Shown here one piece after another: positions 53,568 through 61,175 of a stretch of DNA of 64,000 bases; the first letter of the stretch is position 1; the number at the start of each line of letters is the position of its first letter. The position numbers were made by a program, and so were the translations under genes. Below the pieces are notes generated by a model that saw only the letters and a list, made by a program, of their open reading frames with translations, was not told the origin of the DNA and did no database searches. This DNA is from Amycolatopsis saalfeldensis (GTDB lineage Bacteria; Actinomycetota; Actinomycetes; Mycobacteriales; Pseudonocardiaceae). The stretch is taken from assembly GCF_900110575.1 (NCBI RefSeq), contig NZ_FOEF01000009.1, forward strand, positions 124,001 to 188,000, given 5' to 3'.

Positions 53568-53986
53568 GCGAAGAGACCCAAACCGCCACCGCGGCCGCCG
53601 AGACCGCGGAGCACCGCGAGGGCCGCACGGCCGCCGACCTGCCGGAGCAGACCGGCGCGGTCCCGGCCGACGTGGCGAAGATCGAGGACATCGAGGAGGC
53701 CATGCGCGACGTGGTCGACCCCGAGCTGGGCATCAACGTCGTCGACCTCGGCCTGGTCTACGACATCCACGTGGAGGGCGACAACTCCGTCACGCTCGAC
53801 ATGACGCTGACGTCCGCGGCCTGCCCGCTGACCGACGTGATCGAAGATCAGACCTCGGCGGCCCTGACCTCCGGCGGCCTGGTCAGCGACTTCCGGATCA
53901 ACTGGGTCTGGATGCCGCCATGGGGCCCGGAGAAGATCACCGACGACGGCCGTGAGCAGCTGCGCGCCCTCGGCTTCACCGTCTGA
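53564..53986 (+). CDS. sufT: SufT/MIP18-type iron-sulfur assembly factor (DUF59)
   Basis: A 140-residue protein: a disordered acidic/Ala-rich N terminus of about 40 residues, then the DUF59 domain with V-V-D-P-E-L-G-I-N-V-V-D-L-G-L-V-Y and the conserved Cys in T-S-A-A-C-P-L-T-D near 84-92. It assists Fe-S protein maturation. Last gene of the suf operon; a strong terminator lies 14 bases after its stop. Confidence 0.94.
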   Translation: MSEETQTATAAAETAEHREGRTAADLPEQTGAVPADVAKIEDIEEAMRDVVDPELGINVVDLGLVYDIHVEGDNSVTLDMTLTSAACPLTDVIEDQTSAALTSGGLVSDFRINWVWMPPWGPEKITDDGREQLRALGFTV

Positions 53987-54000
53987 TCCACGCTTTTCCC

Positions 54001-54038
54001 AGGGCCACCCCGCATTTCGGTGCGGGGTGGCCCTTTTT
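54001..54038 (+). terminator. Rho-independent terminator of the suf operon
   Basis: AGGGCCACCCCGCA and TGCGGGGTGGCCCT form a perfect 14-bp stem around TTTCGG, followed by T residues. Confidence 0.95.
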
Positions 54039-54108
54039 CGAGCGCTGATCGTGTCATCGGGATTTCATCGCCGTCGGGTTGGCTTGCGATCACCGGGGGA
54101 GCGGACGA

Positions 54109-55671
54109 GTGGTGACGCGACCGGGGTGGTACCAGGATCCGGCCGGCGGCCCGGGCCTGCGCTGGTGGGACGGCGGCCAGTGGACCGCGCACCAGTGCGT
54201 CGCGCCTGGGCTGGGTGCTCTCGGGGCGGTCGCCCAGGCCCCGGCTCCAGGGGCCGACGTGCTCAACGGGCGGGGAGCGGTCGAGCCCGCCGCGTGGAGT
54301 CCGCAGGGGCAAGCCGGATTTCCTGGCCGTCCGCGGGAAGTCGCCGTCCCGCCGGCCGCGCCGAGGTCGAATCGACGCCGGTTCCTGTGGATTGCCGGCG
54401 CCGTCGGCCTTGCTGCCGCGGGTGGCGTCGCCGCGGTCACGCTGACCCGCGACGCCGGACATGGCGGCGAAGAGCCGGCGCCACCCGCCGGGGCGCCTGT
54501 GCCCAGCGGCCCCGCGCCGACCTGGACCCAGGCCCTGGACCACGAGTTCGACAACGGCGACCGCAGCGGCGACCTCGGCGTGCTGGGCAGTGTTGTCGTC
54601 CGGTGGGACAGCGCGGTGGCGCAGGCGTTCGACGTGGCGACCGGCGCGCCACGGTGGACGGGACGGCCGGACCTGCCCGCCGGCTACTCGGGCGTCTCCT
54701 GGCTCGGCCTGCACGGCTCGTCGCTGTTCGGGAACGCGAAGAACGACGAGACCAACTCGACGCTGCTGTTCGCCCTCGGTTCGGATGGCAAACAGCAGTT
54801 CAGCCACGACGTCGGCCGCAACGCCCGCGGCGCCGGCTTCACTCGGGTCTTCGACTTCGACGGCACCACCGCCCTGCTCGGCACCACGAACGAAATCGTC
54901 GCGATCGAGGTGTCCAGCGGCAATCAGCTGTGGCGGCGCGCGCTCACGGCCTACGACCGCGGCCTCGCCGTCATCGGCGGCCAGCGGTGCTACCTCCAGG
55001 ACTACACCGCCACCCTCTGCCTGCACATACTGTGCCAGCCGTTACTAATCCGACTACAGCCACGGCGGAAAAGGGTCCCTAAAAGCAAATCGGCTGCGGC
55101 CCGTGTCCGCCTACTTCCGGTCGGATTAGTAACAACCGGAAACCAGTTGTGGGCCATCCCCGGTACGGCCACGGGCAATGGCCCGACGAGCCTCGTGTCG
55201 GTCGCGGACGTCCTGGCGGTCGCCGGCGAGCGGCTGGTGGTCCTGGACGCCGCGACCGGTGCCCAGCGCCCGACGGCGCTCCAGGCGTCGACCGGCATCA
55301 GCAGGGCCGGCGTAGCGGCCGATCTGCTCGTCGTCGGCGAGCACCACGAAACGGAATCGGGAGAAACCGCTTACACGGTATGGGGAATCGACCCGCGCAC
55401 GGGCGCCAAGACATGGGCGACGCCGGTCCCGCGCCCGATGATCACGGGCGTGATCACCTCGGCGGACTTGGTCCTCGTGCCCACCTCGAGCGCGGTCAGC
55501 CTGAGCCCCGACGGTTTCCTTGCCCTGGACGGCAAAACGGGCGCCATCGCCTGGGCCGAATCGGGTGCCGCATCCAGCGGCGCCACCGCGGAGTGGCTCG
55601 CCTGCGCCTCGCAGAACGCGGTCTACGCGGCGTCGAAAACCACCGTCTACGCCTATCCTCGTCAGCCGTAG
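54109..55671 (+). CDS. DUF2510 membrane-anchored PQQ/beta-propeller protein carrying an in-frame insertion
   Basis: A 520-residue protein. The N-terminal DUF2510-type segment P-G-W-Y-Q-D-P with R-W-W-D-G-G-Q-W-T is followed by a low-complexity linker. One membrane helix spans about 96-116. An outer beta-propeller of PQQ-like repeats follows (A-F-D-V-A-T-G-A-P-R-W, A-I-E-V-S-S-G-N-Q-L-W, V-L-D-A-A-T-G-A). Function unknown; such proteins may sense or scaffold outside the cell. GGGGGAG lies 7 bases before the GTG at 54109. Residues about 312-341, rich in Arg/Lys and using rare TTA and CTA codons, come from a 93-bp inverted-repeat element that splits the repeat ending T-T-G-N-Q-L-W. The propeller may be damaged. 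Confidence 0.72.
   Translation: MVTRPGWYQDPAGGPGLRWWDGGQWTAHQCVAPGLGALGAVAQAPAPGADVLNGRGAVEPAAWSPQGQAGFPGRPREVAVPPAAPRSNRRRFLWIAGAVGLAAAGGVAAVTLTRDAGHGGEEPAPPAGAPVPSGPAPTWTQALDHEFDNGDRSGDLGVLGSVVVRWDSAVAQAFDVATGAPRWTGRPDLPAGYSGVSWLGLHGSSLFGNAKNDETNSTLLFALGSDGKQQFSHDVGRNARGAGFTRVFDFDGTTALLGTTNEIVAIEVSSGNQLWRRALTAYDRGLAVIGGQRCYLQDYTATLCLHILCQPLLIRLQPRRKRVPKSKSAAARVRLLPVGLVTTGNQLWAIPGTATGNGPTSLVSVADVLAVAGERLVVLDAATGAQRPTALQASTGISRAGVAADLLVVGEHHETESGETAYTVWGIDPRTGAKTWATPVPRPMITGVITSADLVLVPTSSAVSLSPDGFLALDGKTGAIAWAESGAASSGATAEWLACASQNAVYAASKTTVYAYPRQP
55041..55133. mobile_element. 93-bp inverted-repeat (MITE/palindromic-element-like) insertion inside a coding sequence
   Basis: Perfect 14-bp terminal inverted repeats GTTACTAATCCGAC (55041-55054) and GTCGGATTAGTAAC (55120-55133) flank 65 bases. 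The total length of 93 is divisible by three, and no stop occurs in the host frame, so the gene stays open with 31 extra codons. The element is poorer in GC than its host and includes TTA, CTA and AAA codons that the surrounding genes avoid. No clear target duplication was found. Insertion is inferred from the broken propeller repeat. Confidence 0.7.
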
Positions 55672-55682
55672 TGCGGGGCCGT

Positions 55683-56576
55683 TCAGCCGAGGTCTTGGGG
55701 GTGCAGCACGATGCGTCCGTGGGTCTTGCGGTCGGCCAGGGCTTGATAGGCGTTGCGGACGGCGGTGAGTGGGTACGTTGCGGCGATGGGGATGTGCAGG
55801 TCGCCGGCAGCGGCGAGGGCGGCCAGCTCGGCGAGGGCCGGGAGGCCGCCGGCATCGGTCGTGCCGAGGGATTTGACGCCCTTTTCTTTTGCTCCGCGGT
55901 AATCGACGACGGTGTTGATGCGGTCGGCCGGAACGTCGAGGTTGAGGGCGAGGTCGAGGTAACCGCCGCCGACGGTGTCGATGAAGGCATCGGTTCGGTC
56001 GGTGGTGGCGAGGATCCGTTCCTGTTCGCCGTCGCCGTATTGGACCGGTTTGATGCCGTGGTGTCGGAGCAGGTCGAAGTGCGCGGCGCTGGTCAGGCCG
56101 ATCACTGTTGCTCCGGCGCGGAGGGCGAGCTGGGCGGCGGTGAATCCGACGCCGCCGGATGCGCCCGAGATCACGATGGTTTCGCCTGGCCGGGGCTCCA
56201 CCGCGCGGAGGGCGCCGAGGCCCGCCATCGGTGTGGTGTGGAGCGAGCCTGCCACGTCCCAGGAGAGGGCTGGTGGCTTGCTCACCAGCTGGTCCGCGGG
56301 GATGGCGACGAACTGGGCGTGGGCGTCCCAGCTCTGGAGCCGGCCCAGCACCGGTTCGCCGACGGTGAAGCCGGGCACATCGGCTGCGACGACTTCGCCG
56401 GCGAGATCACGACCCGGCGTGTAGGAACTGCCGTGCAGCGCCGGTAGCGCCCCGGGGTTGAGCGCCGCGGCCTGGACCCGGACCACCACCTCGCCCGGGC
56501 CGGCAACGGGCTCGGGGACGTCCGCGAGGTAAATCCCGTCGATGCCGGAAAAACGGTCATAACGTACTGCTTTCAT
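55683..56576 (-). CDS. Zinc-less quinone-oxidoreductase-like MDR protein
   Basis: A 297-residue NAD(P)H-dependent alcohol-dehydrogenase-fold protein. It has A-A-L-N-P near 37-41, the G-R-D-L-A-G-E-V motif near 56, the nucleotide loop S-G-A-S-G-G-V-G-F-T near 136 and a C-terminal G-R-I-V-L-H-P. Zinc ligands are absent. The ATG is preceded by GAGGAGA. A perfect 11-bp inverted repeat 158 bases upstream of the start (56734-56764) probably controls it, although no regulator gene is adjacent. Confidence 0.87.
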   Translation of the reverse strand: MKAVRYDRFSGIDGIYLADVPEPVAGPGEVVVRVQAAALNPGALPALHGSSYTPGRDLAGEVVAADVPGFTVGEPVLGRLQSWDAHAQFVAIPADQLVSKPPALSWDVAGSLHTTPMAGLGALRAVEPRPGETIVISGASGGVGFTAAQLALRAGATVIGLTSAAHFDLLRHHGIKPVQYGDGEQERILATTDRTDAFIDTVGGGYLDLALNLDVPADRINTVVDYRGAKEKGVKSLGTTDAGGLPALAELAALAAAGDLHIPIAATYPLTAVRNAYQALADRKTHGRIVLHPQDLG

Positions 56577-56733
56577 CAAGTCTCCTCGTGTGCGAGTGAA
56601 TCGGCCGGATCGCGCGATGCGATGCAAGATCACCGCGGAAGCGGCCTTGGCGAAGAGCGCTGCCGCGACCGGCGCCCGGCCACCGCCTCCATCGACAGCT
56701 GCTCGGACTCCGAAGTGCTCACGCTGTACCTTG

Positions 56734-56764
56734 CTTTCGATACGCTACCGTCTCGTATCGAAAG
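56734..56764. promoter_or_regulatory. Perfect 11-bp inverted repeat, probable TetR-type operator
   Basis: CTTTCGATACG and CGTATCGAAAG flank a 9-base spacer in the 265-base region between the minus-strand oxidoreductase and the plus-strand membrane protein. The rest of that region shows no reliable gene. The regulator is not encoded next to it. Confidence 0.65.
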
Positions 56765-56829
56765 TAGCCCGGTTTGAGCCAACCCGCAAGGGGCGGCTTC
56801 GAGGGGTCCGCTCACCCCGCCCGACGCCC

Positions 56830-56835
56830 TAAGGT
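56830..56835 (+). promoter_or_regulatory. -10 hexamer of the half-MFS gene (leaderless)
   Basis: TAAGGT ends six bases before the ATG at 56842. An in-frame GTG at 56836 would be too close to it. Confidence 0.45.
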
Positions 56836-56841
56836 GTGCGC

Positions 56842-57498
56842 ATGTACGTGACGCCGCCGATGCAGAATCACCCGCGCCCGGCTGCCGGACCGCCGTGGTG
56901 GCTGGTCATCGGGCCCGGGCTGGCCGCCCTGATCGGCCTGTTCCTGCTCACCGTGATCTACCGCTTCGACGGCCGGTCGGTCCTGCAGGTCGACCTGCAC
57001 CTGTCCAACCAGGCGCTGCTGCTGAGCGGGCTCGTCGCCTACCTCGTCGCGGCCGCGATCGCCCTCCCGGCCGGTCTGCTGCTGGGCGCGCGCTTCCCGA
57101 CGTCGGTGACCGTGCCCGCGATCTGCTTCATGCTCCTCGGCGTGCTGCTGATCGCCTTCACCCCCAACGGCGGCCTGCTCCTGGTCGGGCGAGTGCTCAA
57201 CGGACTCGGCGCGGGCGCGGCCATCGGCGTGACCGCCGCACTGATCCGCTGGCTCCGCACCGGTCGCGGTGTCGCGGCCGCGCTGACGGCGGGCCTCGGT
57301 GTCGTCGCGTTGGCGATCGCGCCGCTCCTCGGCGGGCTGGTCTCGGACACCTTCAGCTTCCGCCTGGTGTACCTGATAGCCGCACTGTTCGTGTTCGTCG
57401 CGCTCATCGTCGCCGCGGTCATCGGCATCGTCGCGCTGACGGCGGCGAAGCGACCCACCCAGCCGATGCCGTACGCCATGCCGTACCCGCCGCGATGA
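56842..57498 (+). CDS. Half-size MFS-like membrane protein
   Basis: A 218-residue protein with six predicted helices between about 20 and 205. Its central segment V-G-R-V-L-N-G-L-G-A-G-A-A-I-G-V-T-A-A-L-I resembles helix 4-5 of MFS transporters. The C terminus has repeated P-M-P-Y-A. MFS transporters have 12 helices, so this is either an N-terminal half that survives alone, a dimerising half-transporter, or a different six-helix family. No second half follows; the next frame is a decayed VOC gene whose ATG overlaps its stop by four bases. Confidence 0.7.
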   Translation: MYVTPPMQNHPRPAAGPPWWLVIGPGLAALIGLFLLTVIYRFDGRSVLQVDLHLSNQALLLSGLVAYLVAAAIALPAGLLLGARFPTSVTVPAICFMLLGVLLIAFTPNGGLLLVGRVLNGLGAGAAIGVTAALIRWLRTGRGVAAALTAGLGVVALAIAPLLGGLVSDTFSFRLVYLIAALFVFVALIVAAVIGIVALTAAKRPTQPMPYAMPYPPR

Positions 57499-57690
57499 GA
57501 ACGCTGCACGTCGGATTGCGGGTGACCGATCCCAGGCGGTCGCTGGCGTTCTACGAGGCTGTCGGTTACGAGGTCGTCGGTCGTGTGCCCTTCCCGGCGT
57601 GAGTCACCTCGTCGTGCAGGTCGAGCCGATGGCCGAGACCCTGGACTTGCTGGCCGGCCGCCGGCATGAGCGCCGCCGATTGGCCGGAGG
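57495..57690 (+). pseudogene. VOC/glyoxalase-family remnant with internal deletion
   Basis: The frame starting at ATG 57495 gives a typical VOC opening: L-H-V-G-L-R-V-T-D-P, S-L-A-F-Y-E-A-V-G-Y-E-V-V-G-R-V. It then stops at 57600-57602. Right after, in another frame, the text S-H-L-V-V-Q-V-E-P-M resumes, which normally lies some 50 residues later in this family. The middle has been lost along with the reading frame. The end of the remnant runs into the ribosome site of the next gene. Confidence 0.7.
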
Positions 57691-57697
57691 AAGGGGA

Positions 57698-58282
57698 ATG
57701 AGGATGAGCCGGACACCGTTGCGGCTGTACATGTCCATGTCGGTCGACGGGTACATCACCGGGCCGGACGACCGGCCGGGCCAGGAACTCGGCCGCGACG
57801 GGGGACGGCTGTTCAACTGGCTCGACGACCGGCTGTCCGAGGGGATCAACGGGCAGGTGTACGCCGAGGCCGCGGCGACCGGCGCGGTGATTTCCGGGCG
57901 CCGCACGTTCGAGCTGGCCGGCCGATGGCAGGGCGACCACCACGATGGCGTGCCGATCCACGTGCTCACCCACCACATCGACCCGGCCGACGAGCCACCG
58001 GGCAGCGCGAAGTTCTACACCGACGTCAACGCGTGTGCCGACGAGGCCAGGGCAGCAGCGGGGGATCGAGCCGTGCTGGTCCACGGCGCCGGTGCGGCGC
58101 AGGCGTTGCTGGCGGCCGGCCAGCTCGACGAACTCGAGCTGCACCTCGTCCCCGTGCTGCTGGGCGACGGACGGCGGCTGTTCGAGCCGGCCGGACACGG
58201 CCACATCGAACTGGAGCTCGTCCGCCGGCTCGAAGGTCGCGACGCCACGCATTTGCGTTACCGCGTAACCACGATCCAGTGA
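57698..58282 (+). CDS. Dihydrofolate reductase-fold (RibD C-terminal-like) protein
   Basis: A 194-residue protein of the DfrA/RibD_C superfamily that uses NAD(P)H. Markers are L-R-L-Y-M-S-M-S-V-D-G-Y-I-T-G at 7-21, G-A-V-I-S-G-R-R-T-F-E near 61, V-L-V-H-G-A-G near 126, and L-H-L-V-P-V-L-L-G-D-G-R-R-L-F near 149. Real folate or riboflavin roles are unlikely for such stand-alone copies; substrate unknown. GGAGGAAGG supports ATG at 57698, with 57704 an alternative. Confidence 0.85.
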   Translation: MRMSRTPLRLYMSMSVDGYITGPDDRPGQELGRDGGRLFNWLDDRLSEGINGQVYAEAAATGAVISGRRTFELAGRWQGDHHDGVPIHVLTHHIDPADEPPGSAKFYTDVNACADEARAAAGDRAVLVHGAGAAQALLAAGQLDELELHLVPVLLGDGRRLFEPAGHGHIELELVRRLEGRDATHLRYRVTTIQ

Positions 58283-58412
58283 CCTGGCCTCGCCGGCGCT
58301 GAACCGCCCCGAGCCGGCGGGCACTCGATAGGTGTAAGCGGGTCTCTTTCGCGGATGATCACCGCTACGCTCCTGCCGTCCACAAAGGATGGTTACGAGA
58401 GGACTCCTGGTT

Positions 58413-59042
58413 GTGAAGGCCCGTCTGGCGGCTGTCGCCGCCCTTGCTGTCGTGTCTCTGTCGGCCGCCACCGGAATCGCCGCGGCTTCGCCGCTGCCGC
58501 CGCTGAAGATCCGAAACGGTGTGCTGACCGTCTGCCTGAACGCCGCGGCGCAGCGCGCCTTCACCGCCGACGGCCTGCGAATGGCCGCGATCGCGCCGGC
58601 CACCCAGTCGACGACCGCTGACGGCCGGTCCTGCGTGAAGTTCGCCGTCGTGGGCGAGTCCAATCTGGACATCACCGAGGCGCACGCCACGCTGCCCGGC
58701 GGGTTCGACTTCGGCAACGCCGCCGGCCGGCACCTGACTCTGACGGGCCTCGACGTGCGCACCCGCGGTCTGACCCTGGTCGCCACGGCGAAGGTCGACA
58801 ACCGGCCCAGCCCGGTCGACGTGTTCTACGTCAACGTGCTGCAGGCCGGCATTCAGCCGCAGGTGCTGCCCCTTGGCGTCAAACTCGCCGCGCAGTGCAT
58901 GCTGACCGGCCAATTGGCCGGCGCGATGAAGACCGACCTCGGCGCCGCCCCGCTCGCCGGTGACACCGCCATGCTCGCCGCGACCGGCTCTGCCGACCTC
59001 GGCCCGTCGCTTCTGCCGGATTCCGCCGGGCAAGCGGGCTGA
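58413..59042 (+). CDS. Secreted protein of unknown function
   Basis: I do not recognise the family. The 209-residue product has a clear Sec signal peptide: M-K-A-R, a hydrophobic stretch and a cleavage site at A-A-A-S-P near residue 27. The mature part of about 180 residues is rich in beta-type sequence with three cysteines (C-L-N-A, S-C-V-K-F, Q-C-M-L). GTG at 58413 is preferred because GAGAGGA lies 9 bases upstream and the signal peptide then starts properly. The ATG at 58389 would add eight residues. Confidence 0.7.
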   Translation: MKARLAAVAALAVVSLSAATGIAAASPLPPLKIRNGVLTVCLNAAAQRAFTADGLRMAAIAPATQSTTADGRSCVKFAVVGESNLDITEAHATLPGGFDFGNAAGRHLTLTGLDVRTRGLTLVATAKVDNRPSPVDVFYVNVLQAGIQPQVLPLGVKLAAQCMLTGQLAGAMKTDLGAAPLAGDTAMLAATGSADLGPSLLPDSAGQAG

Positions 59043-59058
59043 GCCGGCTTCAGCGCCG

Positions 59059-59931
59059 TCAGTTCCGATCGATGCCCGCGTAAAAGGACTGGAGGGCGGC
59101 CGCGAGCCGGTCGGGGGCTTCCATCGCGACGTAGTGGCCGATCTCTTCGATGTGGACCGCGGTCACGGAGGTGGCGACCTGCCGCAGCATCGCAGGGGTG
59201 CGGCCCGGGGAACCCGCCACCGCGAGAACGGGCAGATCCAGTTTCCGGGCCGCGAGTCCGCGGATTTCTTCGCCGTCCGAAAGCAGGGAGCGGTAGAGGC
59301 CGGCGGCGCCGGCGAACGCGTCGGGCCGGGCGTAGGAACGGACGAGTTCGTCGATGTCGCCGTCGGTGAAAGCGTCGGGATTCCCGGCGAGGGAAGGGAT
59401 CGCGTAGTCGGCGAGGAACGTGCGCTCGCGCCCGGCGAGGAGCATCTCCGGGATGCCGGGGGCGGCGAGGACGCCGATGTGCCAGGCGCCGCCGTGGGCG
59501 ACGTCGGCGAGCCGCTCGGCGCCGAATGCCGGGAGCGCGGTCTCGATTCCGGTGAAGCTGCGGAGGAGTTCGGGGTGGTTCGCGGCGACGCGGAACGTGG
59601 TGGGGCCGCTGATGTCCTGGCCGGTGAGGTGGACGGGGCCCACGTCCAGGCCGGCGATCAGGTCGCTGAGGTCCTTCGCGGCGGTCGCGCTGTCGTGGTC
59701 CGGGGCGGCGGTGGCGGAGTCGCCGAATCCGCGCAAGTCGACGGCGAACACCCGATGGTGGCGGCTCAGCAGGGGAATGAGCTTGTGGAAGACCCACCAG
59801 GTCTCCGGGAAGCCGTGCACCAGCAGCACGGGAGACCCGGCGGCGCCGGCGGCCACGTAGTGCAGCTCGGTGCCGTTGAGGCGGACGCGGTGGTGATCGA
59901 CACCGGGGATGGTGGCGGCGAGGCGATTCAT
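59059..59931 (-). CDS. Alpha/beta hydrolase, epoxide-hydrolase-like
   Basis: A 290-residue alpha/beta hydrolase. The oxyanion motif H-G-F-P-E-T-W lies near 40-46. The nucleophile elbow reads G-Q-D-I-S-G near 104, that is Asp rather than Ser, as in epoxide hydrolases and haloalkane dehalogenases. The catalytic His is in I-G-H-Y-V-A-M-E near 266. The ring-opening Tyr pair cannot be confirmed. It is divergent from a MarR regulator with two palindromic sites between them, so substrate-induced derepression is likely. Confidence 0.87.
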   Translation of the reverse strand: MNRLAATIPGVDHHRVRLNGTELHYVAAGAAGSPVLLVHGFPETWWVFHKLIPLLSRHHRVFAVDLRGFGDSATAAPDHDSATAAKDLSDLIAGLDVGPVHLTGQDISGPTTFRVAANHPELLRSFTGIETALPAFGAERLADVAHGGAWHIGVLAAPGIPEMLLAGRERTFLADYAIPSLAGNPDAFTDGDIDELVRSYARPDAFAGAAGLYRSLLSDGEEIRGLAARKLDLPVLAVAGSPGRTPAMLRQVATSVTAVHIEEIGHYVAMEAPDRLAAALQSFYAGIDRN

Positions 59932-59952
59932 GGGGTTCCTATCGAGCCGATA

Positions 59953-59997
59953 GACAAGTTGCTTGTCCAACTCTAGAAGATAGACAATCGACTTGTC
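59953..59997. promoter_or_regulatory. Two MarR-type operators, 30 bp apart
   Basis: GACAAG-TTG-CTTGTC at 59953-59967 is perfect, and GACAAT-CGA-CTTGTC at 59983-59997 has one mismatch. Both are preceded by the bases TA. They lie between the hydrolase ATG (59931) and the marR -10 box (60015-60020). The 30-bp step places them on the same face of the helix. Confidence 0.75.
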
Positions 59998-60014
59998 CAT
60001 ACCGGCGGGCCTCG

Positions 60015-60020
60015 TATGAT
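60015..60020 (+). promoter_or_regulatory. -10 hexamer of marR (leaderless)
   Basis: TATGAT lies 7 bases before the ATG at 60028 and follows the two operators. Confidence 0.55.
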
Positions 60021-60027
60021 CGGGCCC

Positions 60028-60483
60028 ATGGCACAGTCCAGCGGCGCCGAGCTCGCGCTTCTGCTGCTCGGCGGCTTCCACACCATGGTCGACGAGGTGC
60101 ACGTGGAGCTGGCCAAGCGCGGCCACGAAGGCGTCCGCCCCGCGCACGAGTTCGCCCTGCGCGCCGTGGACGCGGGCGCGGACACCGCCTCCGAGCTCGG
60201 CCGCCGCATGTCGGTCACCAAGCAGGCCGCCGCGCAGACCATCGCCGCACTGGAGGAGTTCGGCTACGTCGACCGCGAGCCCGACCCCGCCGACGCGCGC
60301 CGCAAGCGCGTGCGGGTCACGCCTCGAGGCCGCGAGCTGATGACCGTCGGCAGCGCGCTGTTCGACGACGTGCGCAGCCGCTGGGCCGCCCGGATCGGAC
60401 CCGAGCAGCTCGAAACCCTGGAAGCACACCTGGCCCAGCTCGCCGAGCGCCGCTCGTTCTCGGCCGAGGACTTGCGGGACTGA
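60028..60483 (+). CDS. MarR-family transcriptional regulator
   Basis: A 151-residue MarR-type winged-helix regulator: dimer helix at the N terminus, then T-A-S-E-L-G-R-R-M-S-V-T-K-Q-A-A-A-Q-T with the recognition helix, and the wing Y-V-D-R-E-P-D-P-A-D-A-R-R-K-R-V-R-V-T. ATG 60028 is chosen over ATG 60016 because the latter lies within the -10 box. It probably represses itself and the divergent hydrolase through the two operators. The ligand is unknown. Confidence 0.92.
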   Translation: MAQSSGAELALLLLGGFHTMVDEVHVELAKRGHEGVRPAHEFALRAVDAGADTASELGRRMSVTKQAAAQTIAALEEFGYVDREPDPADARRKRVRVTPRGRELMTVGSALFDDVRSRWAARIGPEQLETLEAHLAQLAERRSFSAEDLRD

Positions 60484-60519
60484 TCCGGTGGACCAGCCGA
60501 AGGTGGACCGGCGTTTGAC

Positions 60520-60538
60520 TGACTGACTCGTTCAGTCA
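60520..60538. promoter_or_regulatory. TetR-type operator before the decayed tetR gene
   Basis: TGACTGA and TCAGTCA flank CTCGT in a perfect repeat. It is a plausible autoregulatory site for the tetR remnant that starts 12 bases later, and it is still intact. Confidence 0.65.
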
Positions 60539-60549
60539 ATACCCGCCGT

Positions 60550-61140
60550 ATGCGAGGACGGGTGCCGCCGCGGCCGTTGGGCGAGATCGCGACCGGCGGG
60601 GGTGTTCACGGACAAGGGTTACAAGGCGGCGGGGATCTCCGACGTGGCCGCCGCGCTCGGGCTGAGCCACGGCGCCCTCCACACCTCTGCCGACGGCAAG
60701 AAAACCTTGCTGTACCTGGCATTCCTGCACCTGAGGGCCGGGCCGGGATCGCCGCGGTCAACGCGCGGTCGGCGGACCAGGCCGGTGGCCGATGAGCTCG
60801 GCGGGATCATCGATCAGCTGTACGGGTACATCGAGGGCAACCAGCGGCTGCTCGCGCTGGTCGAGAGCTGCGCGCGCGACCTTCCGGAACTGGCCGAGCT
60901 GCACTTCGTGCGGGGCCGGCGCGGACTGCTGGAACAGCTGGGCGAGTACCTGCGGCGGCGCATCAAGTCCGGCCACCCGCGGCCCGTCCCGGCCTCGGCC
61001 CGGTTCCTCGTGGAGACCATCGCCTGGTTCGCCTGGCACCGGCACGGCGACCCCGACTCGCTGATGCTCGTCGACGACGACTGCCGGCGCACCGTGCGCC
61101 ATCTGCTGCTGGCCGCGTTCCTGCCGGCCGGTTCCGCTGG
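60550..61140 (+). pseudogene. TetR-family regulator, frameshifted
   Basis: The ATG frame at 60550 gives a short TetR-like opening (L-G-E-I-A-T) and then turns into nonsense, ending at 60795. The continuation F-T-D-K-G-Y-K-A-A-G-I-S-D-V-A-A-A-L-G-L lies in a second frame from 60602 with the rest of the helix-turn-helix. That is followed by the ligand domain (E-G-N-Q-R-L-L-A-L-V, then F-L-V-E-T-I-A-W-F-A-W-H). A deletion of about ten bases near 60595 joins them wrongly. Near 60730-60790 the sequence is again unlike TetR, suggesting a second lesion. The protein is unlikely to be made. Confidence 0.75.
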
Positions 61141-61175
61141 GGGAAGGGAAACCGTGGCAGAGACGGTAGCGCTGA

